Source: Chinchilla lanigera (lineage: Eukaryota; Chordata; Mammalia; Rodentia; Chinchillidae). Taken from it: a DNA stretch of 64,000 nt. The translations under genes and the position numbers were made by a program. The notes beneath the pieces were generated by a model. The model did no database searches, was not told where the DNA came from, and saw nothing but the letters and a program-made list of their open reading frames with translations. The stretch lies in assembly GCF_000276665.1 (NCBI RefSeq), contig NW_004955460.1, positions 5,181,225 through 5,245,224 on the forward strand. The letters run 5' to 3'. Below are positions 11,393 to 23,575 of this stretch, in pieces (positions within the stretch are counted from its first letter, which is position 1; each line of letters opens with the position of its first letter).

Positions 11393-12700
11393 TAATAATT
11401 CTGTTCTTCTCCTAGATGAGAGTGTAAGGAGTCCTTTAGCTCTAAAATGACTGTTGAGACATGAGTATCTTCATTTAGAATTGGATAAACCTTGGCACCT
11501 TTTCCCATGGAACACCTGACATGCCACCTGGTCTGGTATTTATTTCATCCACACACATGGTCTCAAGTCACAGAAGCCCTCTTGGTCTGCAGGAGGTTGG
11601 TGTATAAAAGTCTTCCCAAGAAGGAAAGTTATGCAGCAGGTTGGCCTAAAGCCTTGTAATTAAAGAAAAGCACACAATCCAGGACAGGGAATACAAGGAG
11701 ATAACAAGGCCAATCGTTTCACCAGCTCTGAGCTGAGTGTGGAAGGAGATTTTCCTGAAGAGTAACCTATTTCCATTAGAGAAGCAAATGGTGTAGAAGG
11801 TAAGCACAGGGTTCCTAAAGCCAGGCAGCTTGGGTTTAGATTCCAGTCCTCTTGCTCATCGGCTGTAAGAGCTATCACAAAGTTATTTAACCCTTGCTAC
11901 CTCAGTTTCCCCTTCTATAGAAGAGAGATCATTGAATGAGACTCATATGAGAATTAAAGGAAGTAACACATCCTTGAACTGGTCCTATTGCATAGTGAAC
12001 TCTATACATCTGATTACTATTATTCATTTTTGAAGATGTATATTCCTATACTTTGCATAGGAATCTGAAATTATTTGAACACATTCTTCTAAACCAGATA
12101 AACATAGGCAACATGGGAATATGTCATAGATAACAATAAGGTGCTGTATCCATTGAAAAACTAAGACTAAGATTTCTGACTGTTTTCATGATGAAGATAT
12201 GAGTGTTTGAAGAGAAAGAATGCTCACCCTAATTCAAGCATTCACAGTGTAACAAGCATCAAAGCATCATGTGTGATTCCATAAAGATGTAAATATTTCA
12301 TATGGCATTTTTAAACAGCATGTGATATAGTTAGCTCAGGGCAGACCAAGTAGCTGGGACTCCAAGTAGCTGTGAAGTATGGCTTCTGGTCCTGGGTCCT
12401 TTGCCCACACTGTGTGGCTTCCTTGCATGGGGCAGTTGTGCTGTGCTGTGGTGGAAAAGCTCGAGACTGAGAATGACACATAACCCTCCTCCTGCCTCAG
12501 AAATACACCAGGGTACCTCAAGATGTCCCACAAGGTGATTCTGAGGAGCTCCAACTCATGCTGTCTGCAGGATGAGCCAGGTGTCAGAAAACTGTACACA
12601 CTGAATGAGCGGTATTACCTGTCCTACCATGTCTGAGGGTCACGGTAACCTCGCTCCCCTCTCCCAAAGAAATCAGACACATGTCAGTGACACACATTCA

Positions 12701-13938
12701 CAAAGGTAGGCAGACCATCTACTCTATTTACAAAATGGGAACAACTGCAGTGATACCAGAGTAGGTCACAGTTTTAGGCAAAGAGGAAAGACAAATGAGA
12801 AATTAGTGACAAGTCAGTGGCCTGATGTGTATATGTGGAAAAAAAAATACACACTGCAAGTGCTCAAGGAAAATCTCATGGATTGTATGGAGGTCGGAGG
12901 GTGCCTTTAGGTTGGGACCAATCCAGACTTGTTTCTGTTGCATTTTCCAGGTTCAGAGAGACCTGGATTTAAATTATGGCTATTGAACAGTAGTCCCAGG
13001 GCTGGGGATTTAGCTCAGTGGCACAGCGCCTGCCTGGCAAGTGCGAGGTCCTGAGTATTTAGAAAACATTAGAGATGTATTTCAGAGAAAGATATATGAC
13101 TTCATGACAAAAACAGCACAAAATTAAAAAAAAAATAGTACAAAATGTAAGTTAAATATTGTACATATGTCAAGAGCCCTTTCTTCTCCCCTTTATGTAA
13201 TGTAATACTTTAGGCCAAATATATGATGCAAACCACCAAAATACAACTAATTATCTTGATATGTTGCTTTTTATTACTGTTTAAAATTGTGCAAAGATCA
13301 CATGTGCATGACTTTACCAACACAAGGGAAATGTAGGGTGTTAAAATAATAATACAAAAGAAATCTGAGAAAGTGAAACAAAAATATTCTATTCTGTGAA
13401 TTTAAAAGAAAAAGTTACACCACTTATTACAAAGTATTATTTCAAAATATAAGGCAGCCTTTTGACTTGTATATAATGCAACAGCCTTCAACTATGCTTA
13501 ACAGGTCAGGTTTAATCTTACTGAACAAAGGAAGAGTCAGGATATGATCTGACCAGCCATGGGCTGGCGACTGAATGAATTTAGGCACAGGACCCTGTCC
13601 TTGATGTATTACTACAAATTCTTTACAGTCTATTTAACAAGGTCACCAGGGAATGTGACCCTTTCAGCTATCAAAAGAGAAGCCCCATCTCCCTTGTAAT
13701 TCTGTAGCCTTTATATTCTTTTAACCTAAAAAGTGATATGGTAATTATAAAAATATGTAGTCATCTTCAGAAATAATCAAAATTTACCATCCACGGGTCG
13801 GCAGATTTCTTTGACTGTCCACATTTTCTTTTGTTAGCAAATTAAAAAACCTAGATGATATAACTAACTGGAAAACTGTATTAACTATCCTAAGATGAAC
13901 ATCCAGTGTCCATTCGGAAGGAGCCCTACTCTTTAAGA
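12701..13938. other. Noncoding stretch with truncated ID SINE at 12999-13056
   Basis: AT-rich intergenic sequence. The only recognisable element is GGGCTGGGGATTTAGCTCAGTGGCACAGC...CCTGAG (12999-13056), an ID SINE that lost its 3' third. No gene seen. Confidence 0.6.
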
Positions 13939-14001
13939 AAGACTTTGCTTCACAGAGCAAAGTCTTCATCAGAACTTTGCTTCACATAGCAAAGTTCTGA
14001 T
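13939..14001. repeat. Two tandem perfect-stem hairpins
   Basis: Hairpin 1 has 11-bp arms (13939-13949 and 13956-13966, core GACTTTGCT) around the loop TCACAG. Hairpin 2 has 14-bp arms (13968-13981 and 13988-14001, core CAGAACTTTGCT) around the loop TCACAT. Both stems are perfect and share the ACTTTGCTTCACA top, so one probably arose from the other by duplication. Confidence 0.85.
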
Positions 14002-14186
14002 AAGAGCAAAATGATTATACTCATTTCCTCAGTCTTCCTCATGTGCCACGCTGTAGTTAACAGTTTACATATTTATGTCATCTAATTCTGAAGCCAATAC
14101 ACAAAGATACAGAGATACATGGTTCAATTTTATAATATAGTAAATATTTAAATTAACAAATGTATTATAGTAAAAGACACATTGCC

Positions 14187-14600
14187 ATTAATCCCTCACA
14201 AAATACTTCTCCTTACTTCAAGCACACTCATCCCGTCATTCATATTACTTTCTGAAGCAGTTCTGGAAGCCCTCCTTTGTGAGTGTCTTTACAAGGTATG
14301 ATCAAAATTATAATGAATGCTGCTGCTGAGTTCCATCCATGGGAAATGCTGGCTCATAAAAGCATTACAGTGTGTCCTCATTTACCTTCTTCATTGAATC
14401 TGGTATCGTATGACTTCTGGCTCCTCTCCAAAGTCAAAATGACCAAGAGAGGGAAATGTTATGAATCAATTAAGGGTATAGGAGCAGCCATAACAGCACA
14501 ACTAAAGACACTTACAAAAGAGGACTTCCAGAACTGCTTCAGAAAGTGTCAGGAAATACAGGATGAGTATGTTAAAAGCAAAATGGGGAGGGAATTTTGA
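14187..14600 (+). mobile_element. mariner transposase relic with internal inverted repeat
   Basis: The frame from 14283 to 14600 is open for 105 codons and resembles the C-terminal half of mariner transposases: a proline-rich then SYDFWLLSKVKMTKRGKCYE stretch, followed by LTKEDFQNCFRKCQE, matching the family pattern of (S/P)DF-LFPKLK...L-FQ-CF-KW. It has no start context and is a dead fragment. In addition, 14247-14290 and 14504-14547 are near-perfect reverse complements (44 nt each). Confidence 0.7.
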
Positions 14601-17199
14601 GCGGGAATAATGGCAACTTGTTTTTGCTGTAATTATTTTTAATTAAATATTTACTCTATGTTTACCACACCTGATATTATCAATTTTACTATCTCACTTT
14701 ATTGGCTATTTTATGGGCACTCATTTAAAAACTTTGATAAACTGACTTGACATTGGCATTTGCTCTCTGTTCTGTTTGATTACACACTGGATTGTATTGT
14801 TGGCAGACCAATGATGAAAACAAAACATAACCTTTTAAATGAACATTTTGGGCAGAAATTGGAATTCAGCCATCATCTAATGATGAGCTTTTATACCTGA
14901 AACCTGAGGCTTCATACTCCAAGGCCACATGCTGTTACTTAAATTGTTGTTTAAACTGAGTGTTGTCTTAGAAACAATCTCCAGAGAATTTTATTTTGCA
15001 ATCAATTATTTTCAGACGTCTGGGCTCTAAGGACAGACACCCTTTGAAGGGATTAGAGGCGTGATGAGATTGTTTATGCAGCAAGAGAAAGATATCAAAA
15101 TGGAATGCAAAGACATGCCTCTTGATTATCACCCCTTGCTGAACTCTGCATTCTAACCAAGCTAGGGGCTCAGAAATATTATCTATGGTAGATTGAAAAG
15201 AAATTTTAGAATGCAATCAGATGGACGTTTTGATGGGCACATTCCACTCTGCATCTTGTGTGGCTGCCAGAGAGGAAATGGTATGGGCTAAGGTCCCAGT
15301 AGGTGCAGACTTTTTCTGACTTATGTGTTATTATCCCCTCAAAAGTTGAAGAAATGGGGACTCAGAGAGCCTCTGCAGCACCAGAGGTCAGATAGCTATC
15401 GCTAATAGAAGGCAACAGATTTAAAGCCAAATCTGACTCTTGTTAATATCAAACCACACTAAACCTTAAAAGAACCAGAATGAAGGACAATGAAGAGAAG
15501 ACAGGATGCAGAGAGCATTCCCATGAATGTAGCCAAGTAGAAAATTTGGTCCTTTAATGAAAAGAGTCAAAACAGAGAAAACTTTATCTTATTGGGTGAA
15601 ACATAAGTATTTCAAATTTCTGAATATTTGCATAATGATAGGAATAGCTCTGTGTCACTTACTGTGCATCTTGAAGGAAATAAAGGGTGAAACTAATGAT
15701 CTCTTGATTTCATAACGTGTACAAGTGTGGTGGGAAGACAAAAATTAATAGTTTGTTGGACAGGGTGCCTGGAATCAGAAGATTTATGTTACATTTTATT
15801 AAGTAAGAAGTACAGAAACTGCATGTATTTCACACAGGCTGGTTAAAACAGTAAGGAGTATTAGTTAAATGTCTGTCTCTAAATTTTCTAACCCTGCAAT
15901 GACATATCTTGGGACATTAACATCTCAAGTTTTCAAACATGCTTTTACTTAGAGAATGCTAATATTTCTGAACTCATTTCTAAGAGGGATACATGGACAC
16001 CATGATAGAATATCCTCCAAATATCTTTTTTCAAGTCTTTATGTGGAATTTCTCATGTAATAGGCAGAAGATTATTGTACCTTAGCAATGTTGAATATTC
16101 AGAAAAACAGACCTCAGGAGAAACATTTACATGAGCTTTTCAAAATGATCCATAGAGTCTATGGCCACACCACCCTAAACACACTCAATCTCATCAGAAT
16201 GATCCATAGAAAAGAATGTAATAAAGTCAATGATGAACAATAAAGGAGGCTATTGTGTTTATTTCAAATGAGAGAATATATATGTGTACTTTAGAAATGA
16301 TATTTTTGAGGGCTTTCTCAGAAAAGTAAAAAAGAAGTAAATTTTGTCAAAAAAGTAAAAAAGAAATGACATTTTTGAGGATTTTCTCAGAAAAGTAAAA
16401 GTAAAAAAAAAATCAAAGAACACATAAAGTATGAGTTACTATACATCACCTTTCATGAGAATAAATGTCTATGTAGATAGAAGAAACAAAATGAAAGGAA
16501 TCATTCCAGTGTTAACATAGTCTTTTTTTTCCCTGATTGTGTGGATAGTTTATCTCATTCTTTATAGTTTTACTGACTATACATTGTCTAAAAGAAGGAA
16601 AACAACATTTTTTACAACTACATTATTATTTGAACCAGTAATCTTCACTTTTTTTTCAATAATGATGAAAATATGACTTGAATGCATCCTAAAGTGCTCT
16701 TACGTGTCAGCTATTCTTATGTAATTTCAACAGCACATCAGTGTACGAAGACACAGATACCTGGTCAGGGGATTGGAGGGGGGACCTTGTAGATTGGAAA
16801 GCATTGTATAGACAGCAGAGAGAAGGGATACATAAGAAAGAGTACTTATGCAGTGGTACTCTTGGTATGCAGACTCTTGTATTCACTGCAGCTCTGTGTT
16901 CTTAAGTGTGACCAAAAGCAGTTTACCAAAGGCTTTGGGACCTAAGGAGTTGATTAAGACTCAAGTTCTGGAATAGCCACATGGGGGCAATCACACAGCA
17001 CAGATCTGAACAGAACTGACAAATCTCAGAAAAGGAACTGACTGAACTGTATGCCAGAAGGAGAAAAGTACTGGCAACACCTTACTGATAAGTTCCCAGC
17101 TAACAAAAATGCTCAACCTACACACAATGCCAACAGCCTATAAAATGGTTTTCAAATGTGCACATTGCAATTCACAATTGATCAGCACACAAAGAATCA
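14601..17199. other. AT-rich intergenic stretch, no gene seen
   Basis: No coding potential was recognised. A tandem duplication of about 73 bp lies at 16290-16405 (ATTTTTGAGG..TTTCTCAGAAAAGTAAAA twice). The segment 16472-16562 matches 17958-18050 (GAACAAAATGAAA.GAATCATTCCAGT ... CCTGATTGTGTGGATAGTTTAT), a short local duplication. Confidence 0.6.
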
Positions 17200-19160
17200 G
17201 AAAACTCTCTACTTCTTGCAGTGGAAAAGGCAACACGGAGATGCCAATCCCCAGTGGACATGGATGGGTGAATAGCAAAGACTTTAGAGCAGGCATCATG
17301 ACCCATGACTGTAGGTCATCTCCCCTATGACCGTGGGGAGATAAGGAAAGACAGGAAGTTGAAAGACAGAGAAATTGAAAAGACAGGAAGTAAGGTAGGT
17401 AGGACAGATTCCAATTGAGAATAGAGGAAAGAATGAAAGTTGGAAAAGGAGATGTAGAAAAAAAATTTTAAATAATATACAGCAGTGGGAAATAGGACAA
17501 AAGAAGGAAAAGGAGACATAAGGATGGAGAGACAGAAGGATATGAGAGTGATTGATAAAGAAATGTGGAGGTAGAGAGGTAGGTAGATCAATGTGTGAAG
17601 GAGGTAGAAAAACAGTTCTCAGTAGGCATTGCATAATGGTGGTTTCCTAATTTGATATCTCTACTACTTTTACTGTAGTACTGTAGTACTGTAGTACTGT
17701 AGTACTGTAGTACTTCCACAAGGGACTTTCCCTTTCAAGTATTGGGCTACTTTGAAATAAAGTTTGAAAAAAGTGTTAACCATTTGATTGTAATTATTTT
17801 TATTTCTGTGAAGAGAATAAATGGTGACTTAGATGGTGACTTAGGAACTCCTGACATACTTTTTCACTTTTATGAAGAACTAATGCATTTTTAAATGTGC
17901 ATATTTCTTCACATTTTTGTGCAGTAATCCTTAATGTCCTGTCCACAAGATCCTATACAGATAGGAAGAACAAAATGAAAAGAATCATTCCAGTTTTAAT
18001 ACAGTCCTTTTTTTTTTTTTGCCTGATTGTGTGGATAGTTTATTTCATTCATTAGAATTTAGTTTATCTCAGTGAAAGTCACCTCAGTTGGCTTCTGTAT
18101 CTTTCACATGACCCAAGTCATCCCTGATGGACACTCTGCTTTCAGGTAGACAAGATGTCCCTGTTTATCTTACACAATCCTGCTCCAGTCTTGGATTCAG
18201 CATGTTTTTCAAGTCAGCCCTAGTACTTTTAGTGAGAAATGGTTTTATGTACTTCAGTATAGATCTCATTAATTCTCTATTATTATTTCTTTCTAAATTT
18301 TTTGGAAGGTAGCTTAAAAATAAACATTTTATCAAAACCTAAGTTAAGGTTTAAATCACATGGATTTAAAATTATTTTAGATTGCCTAGTTGCCTTTTTA
18401 TATTGCACTGAAATTTTGGCTCTTGCAGCATTAACCTAAGTATAATTAAGTGTAAACCTAAGTAACCTAATACTGAAGTGTTAACCTAAACAATAAACAT
18501 TAACAATACTTTAAATACCATCAACATTAGATCTAAAGGACACAATTTAGCATCTTTTCTTTCATGGATTCTGTCCTTATTTCTTTCCCTCTTTCTTTTG
18601 CTTCAGTTACATAAGTGAAAATACTGGTTATGAAGTAATTGTGCTCTATATCTTTATGCTACTTTTATTGATAAGTAGCTTCATTTCATATAGTGTTTTA
18701 TTTAGTATTTTTGGGAATTTGTTGCAATTTTGCTTTTTGCTTTGTGTGTTTTATGTAGGCAAATCCTGTACGTGGATCTAAAATTAAAATTGTAAGACAA
18801 GATGCACTTAGTGATTGTTAGGCTCAAACCTAGATTCCTCTTCTTTATCCCTCATCCTATAGGAATATATATCAATTAGTTCTATTTGATATTTTATTTT
18901 GACTTACTTTTTCAAAATAAATCATTCCAAAAAAATCCCCCCAAAAATAAAATAAATCATTCACTATAAATAATAAATCTTTTTCCCACCATATCTGCAG
19001 CTTATTTTAAGTTTATTCAAATTTTGTGGGATTTTTTGTCACCTGAATTTTAAGCTTTACTTAAAAAGACTCATAAACTTCAAGATTATACATAAGGAAT
19101 TTACTAATATTAATGTTTTTGTTCATTTATTATTTAAGATGTGTCACACTGATCCATCTG
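17200..19160 (+). repeat. V-repeat unit U1, upstream half
   Basis: Collinear with 52300-54220, the upstream part of unit U3. Shared anchors are GGAAAAGGCAACAC.GAGATGCCAATCC, a purine-rich block (17330-17600, compare 52400-52760) and TGTGTCAC..TGATCCATCTGAA. The unit breaks off at about 19160 where an L1 begins, just where the other units continue towards their V gene. It contains the octamer repeat at 17665-17712. No gene. Confidence 0.75.
17665..17712. repeat. TACTGTAG octamer tandem repeat
   Basis: About five to six copies of TACTGTAG (ACTGTAGTACTGTAGTACTG...). The unit overlaps the palindrome AGTACT. The matching place in U3 (about 52860) is not repeated. Confidence 0.9.
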
Positions 19161-22008
19161 AATTTTTTATGGAAAAAAGATAAAACAAAATTTCATAGCA
19201 AGATGATAGGAGAATAACAATAGTTAATACATTACATATTATTATCTTTAAAGTAGTTACTCAGAGTACAAGATATGGACATAAAAAATTCTCTAATCAG
19301 TATAAGCACAAACTTTCCTTTTCTATGAGCTAAGAGACACTAATAGAATAGCTAACTTGCATTTTTTCACTCTTTCCCTTTCTGTCCTTTCCCCTTTCCC
19401 CTATAGTAGTTCCTTTTTCCTTTTAAACAATTTCTTCCCATTTCACAGTATCTATTATACATGTCAGATATACTTAGTCTTTCAGTTTCTCATGCCAGGG
19501 AGGAAATGTGATATTTACACATATGAGTCTGATTTATTTCACTAATGATTATGGTCTCAAGATGCATCACTGATAGTAGGTTATTCAGAATTTTTATGTC
19601 TTCTTGATTCATCTTTAGTAATTCATACATATCTAGGAATCTGTCCATTTCTTCTGTGTTTTCTATCCTGTGAGAGCAAAGATATTTGAAGTAGGAATTG
19701 ATAATTTTCTGAATTTCCAGAGGTTCTATAGTGATTTCACCCTTTTTATTCCTTAATGCATGAATTTCAGTCTTTTCTCTCCTTTTTTGAAAAAAGTGGC
19801 CAAAGGTTTATCAATTTTATTTATTCTTTCAAAGAACCAACTCTTCAATTCATTAATTCTCTTTATTGTTCTCATATTCTCAAGTGTGTTATTTTCTGCT
19901 TTGATCTTTAAAATTTCCTCCCTTGTATGGGTTTTGGGTTTGACTTGCTTTTCTTTTTCTAAGAAGCTTGAGGTACATTATTTATTTATTTGTGCTCCTT
20001 CTGTTTTCCTGATGTGAGATTTCATTGCTGTAAATTTCCCTCTTAGGATAGCTTTCATTGTGCCCCACAGGTTCTAATATGTGATACCTGCTTTTTTGTT
20101 TAATTATACTTATTGTTTCATTTCTTCTGTAATTTCATCTGTGACCCATTGCTTGTTCAGAAGAGTGTTATTTAATGTCCATGTTTATGGAGTTTTTGCA
20201 GTTGCTTTTGTGATTAATTTCCAATTTCATTGCAGTATGGTAAGATAATATGCATGAGATAATTTCAGTTCCTTTGCATTTACTTAAGCATGTTCTATGT
20301 GCTAGTATATGATCTATTTTAGAGAATTTCCCATGCACAACTAAGAATGTGTATTGTAATGTTATTGCATGGAACACTATATAAACTTCTACTAAGTCCA
20401 TTTGTTCACAGGTTTGGTTCAGTTCTGATATTTATTTGCTGATTTTTGTGTGGTTGATATATCTCTTTATGACAATGGGGTATTAAGATTACCTGTCACA
20501 ATTATGTTATTGTTTGTTAGATTTTTCATGTCTATTAATATTTACCTTATATAGTTGGGTGCTCTTGTAGTTGGTGCATACATATTTATGACTGTTACCT
20601 CTTGCTCTGGCAGTTTTCCCCTAACAAGTATGTAGTGACCTTCTTTATCTCTTCTGATCATTCCTGGTTTGAAGTTCACATTGTCTGCAAATAGAATAGC
20701 TATCCGTGCTTTTTTCTGGGTTCTTGTTGCATTGAGGATTATTTTCCATCCTTTTATTTTCAGTCTGTATATTTCCTTTTGAGTTAAATGTATTTCTTGT
20801 ATACAGCATACTGTTGGATTTTGTTTCTTGATTCATTCCCCTAGTCATTTTCTTTTGATTGATGAATTGAGGCCATTTACAGTGATGGTTATAATTGATA
20901 TGTATTGGTTTATCTTCATCTTGTTATTTTCCTGCTATTGGTTCCCTACTTTTTTCTGTTTAGTTGCTTGCTGTGCCTGGTGGTTTCTTGTTTTTTGGTT
21001 CTTGGAATTGTGGTCATTTTTATCTTTGTCTAGAATATCTTTCAGTATTCTTTGTAGGATTTATTTGGTGGTCACCAATTTCTTCAGTTGTTCTTTATCA
21101 TGGAAGTATCTTATTTCTCCACTAATTTTGAAAGATAATTTTGCAGGGTACATCAATCTAAATTTCAAATTATTTTCTTTCATGATTTTATATACTTCAT
21201 TCTAAGCTTTTCTTAACTGGGGGTTTGTGTTGAGAAGTCTGCCATGATTCTAATGGGCTGTCCTCTGTAAGTTATCTGTTTGTTTTCTCTAACAGCTTTG
21301 AATATTCTGTTCTTGTGTTGAATTTCCTGGATCTTGATTATTATATGTCTAGGTGTATATTTATTTTTGGTCATGGCTAACTGGAGTTTGATATGCCTTA
21401 TTTATTGTATGTCAGCTTCTGTTCTCATGTTTGGGAAATTTTCTGATATTATTTTTGCAAATAGTCTTTTTATATCATTTGTGTTGACTCTTGCTTTTTC
21501 ATTAATACCTATCAGCCTCATATTGTTTTTCTTTGTATCATCTTGCAACTGTTTTATTGTTATTTCTTGATCCATTATTATTTTTAAGAGATGTTTCCTT
21601 TTCTTCACTAGCCATAATCCTGTCTTCAAGGTCTGAAAGTCCATCTTCAGTTTCATCCAAGCAGTTTTGTCAGCTTTCAGTGGAATTTCTAATTCTTGGA
21701 TATCTGTTTGTATCTATTTCATGCATTCTATGTCTTTCTTATACTGATCATTCACAATTTCTATCCTTTTCTTATCAGCATCTATTTTTTTTATCTATCT
21801 CTACTCTAGATTTGCTGATCAGTTTGTTTATGAATATTGACATTTCTTTTTTACCTGAGAGATTATTTATGATCTAATTTCCTCTATTGCCTCATGGATT
21901 TGTTACTTTACTTTGGTTGCAATCATCTGAGACATTTCATGTGTTTGTCTTCTATTTTCCTCTGTCTCATTGTCTGCTGGACTTGTTGTGGGTGGACTCG
22001 AGGTCTGT
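19161..22008 (-). mobile_element. L1 retrotransposon, antisense, internally deleted
   Basis: In reverse complement it reads 5' region and ORF1, the start of ORF2, and a 3' UTR. An ORF1 piece (21402-21656, minus) shows NNMRLIGINE and AKIISENFPNM, matching the ORF1p RNA-binding region. At 19580-19680 the ORF2 endonuclease-RT linker is legible (EEMDRFLDMYELLKMN). At about 19560 the sequence jumps straight to 3' UTR, so the RT and C-terminal parts of ORF2 are deleted. Many stops are present and the element is dead. Confidence 0.85.
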
Positions 22009-22155
22009 GATTACATACTTCTTCCCATCAGTCCATTGTACACTGTGTATTCAGCTGATTTTCCAATCCAACATTGCACTCTACAGACATTGTCAAAGCT
22101 ATCACTTCCTAAAGAGTATAAATAATAAAGCTAAATAGTCCTTTACTAAACAAAT

Positions 22156-22355
22156 CTATCTGTTTTTTTTCATGATCCTGGGACTAAACTTGAAAACTTC
22201 CCACTGAGCTACATTCTTAGTCTTTAAAAATATGTATTTTTAAATTTTATGTCAGGGTCTTGTAATTCCCTAGTTGATCAGGTTGGGGCTCCAAATTTCC
22301 ATCCTCCCAAAGTGCTGAAATCACTAGTGTGTCCTACCATGCCCACTCCTATTAG
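22156..22355 (-). mobile_element. B1/ID dimeric SINE (copy in U1)
   Basis: On the + strand: a T-run, then CTGGGACTAAAC...CACTGAGCTACATTCTTAG (ID-like, reversed), then GGGTCTTGTAATT...GTGTCC.ACCATGCCC (B1/Alu-like, reversed). Orthologous copies occur in U2 (about 34165-34330) and U3 (about 58635-58825), so the insertion predates the unit duplications. Such B1-ID fusions are known only from rodents. Confidence 0.65.
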
Positions 22356-23189
22356 GGCTTCTTGTGTGCTCTGTTGGCCACTTTTCTTGCTCCTCAAGAC
22401 CTGGACTGGTCCAGTGCTTTGCTGCTCTACATGAGATGCCAGCATAGTTCTCAAACCCCACTATGGGCCCTTGTGTTTCAGCCTGAGAAGAAGTTTGGCA
22501 CAGCTGGGCATGGTGTTGGCACAGCCTGCTTGGAGCAGACCAGGGACTTGTGGAATCCACAGACTTCTCTCCTTCACACAAAGATGACTCCACAAGTCTA
22601 GATGACACCATGCGATCAGAGCAAAAGACATAGCAGGTTTAACCTCTGTCTTTCCAGTCTCGTGGCACAGAGACCAGTGATGGTGCTCACCTGGAGAAGA
22701 CCACAGGGGAACAAGGAATCATGGCAGAGTGATATCTTGGCCAACTCTCTCCTGAAATCAATTAAATGATCTTCCTGAAGTAGAAATAATAATAAAGGAT
22801 CTCCCTAAAGATTCTAAGAACAAATGAGATAACAGGTGATGTAAGTTTTTCTCAGGCAACTGGACTGATGATCATGGTATCATATAGATCTGAACAAAGC
22901 TCTGTGTTTGATGACCAATCTGAAACTTCAGAAATGACTAACCTGGAAGAAGTGTCTGAGATGCCATCGCTATGTGGACTCTTCAGGAGCCCCCCTCCCC
23001 GTTCTACTCTGGCACCTGCTGAGTTTCCCTCAGCTGAAGGTGGCCTCAGCTTTCTTCTTGGGCACTCAGCCAGGGAAAATGGATGGGACTTTATGACTAC
23101 ACATATCCATCAGCTCTTCACCTGCAGATTATAAATATATTCCCCTATTGATCAGATTGAAGGATTTATTTTTCAAAAGAAACAGGCTT

Positions 23190-23575
23190 TTATCTTGATA
23201 TTTTTGTACCAGTTAATCTTAATTATCAACTTCAACTTAGAGACTCTTGGGAAATGATTGGACCACGGGGTGCTGCGCTCATTCTTGGACTAATGCACAG
23301 ATTTCACAGATAAATGTGCGGTTAGGTGGAGGGCCCAATTGGAGCTGGTGGGTCCCAGGTTTCCTGCCTTTGGTGCACGTATCACTTGCTGCCCTTTTCC
23401 CCTCTGCTCTTCCTCCTGGCCACCATAATGTGAATAGCTTTGCCATACCATGTGCTTCCATCATGACGTACTTGCCTTGGAAGACCATGGACTGAAACTT
23501 GTGTTAAATAAACCATTTGATTCCTTAAGCAATATGTATCAGGTGTTTTGTCCCAGTGACAGAAAACTTGACCAG
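23190..23575 (+). mobile_element. MaLR-like LTR shared by U1 and U2
   Basis: Starts near TGTACCAGTTAATCTTAATTATCAACTT and ends GTTAAATAAACCATTTGATTCCTTAAGCAATATGTATCAGGTGTTTTGTCCCAGTGACAGAAAAC, the polyadenylation and 3' end pattern of ERVL-MaLR LTRs. The orthologous copy in U2 is about 35175-35535. U3 lacks it at the junction TTAATCTT|GGGAGATACAGC (about 59690). The exact ends are uncertain. Confidence 0.55.

Larger units (their letters stand above)
7930..12700 (-). repeat. Inverted cassette block X' (reverse copy of 47600-51850)
   Basis: Reading this stretch in reverse complement gives a long collinear match to about 47600-51850. Anchors are 7950-8000 with 51770-51840, 8190-8900 with 50890-51650, 8960-9250 with 50560-50830, 9880-10010 with 49850-49990, 10180-10260 with 49620-49720, 11500-11650 with 48660-48790, 11800-12000 with 48320-48500, and 12330-12550 with 47700-47880. 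Two ID SINEs at 9359 and 11155 and an AT microsatellite at 10010-10050 are specific to this copy. It contains MIR and old L1-like fragments and no recognised gene. Confidence 0.82.

Noticed and set aside
17296..17634. 112-codon minus-strand frame with many Phe, Leu and Ser
   Set aside because: Translation of the purine-rich tract; the paralogous region in U3 does not keep the frame.
22249..22611. Overlapping frames repeated at 34228-34663 and 58824-59084
   Set aside because: They recur because the V units are duplicated, but stops and gaps break the frame differently in each copy, so no protein is supported.
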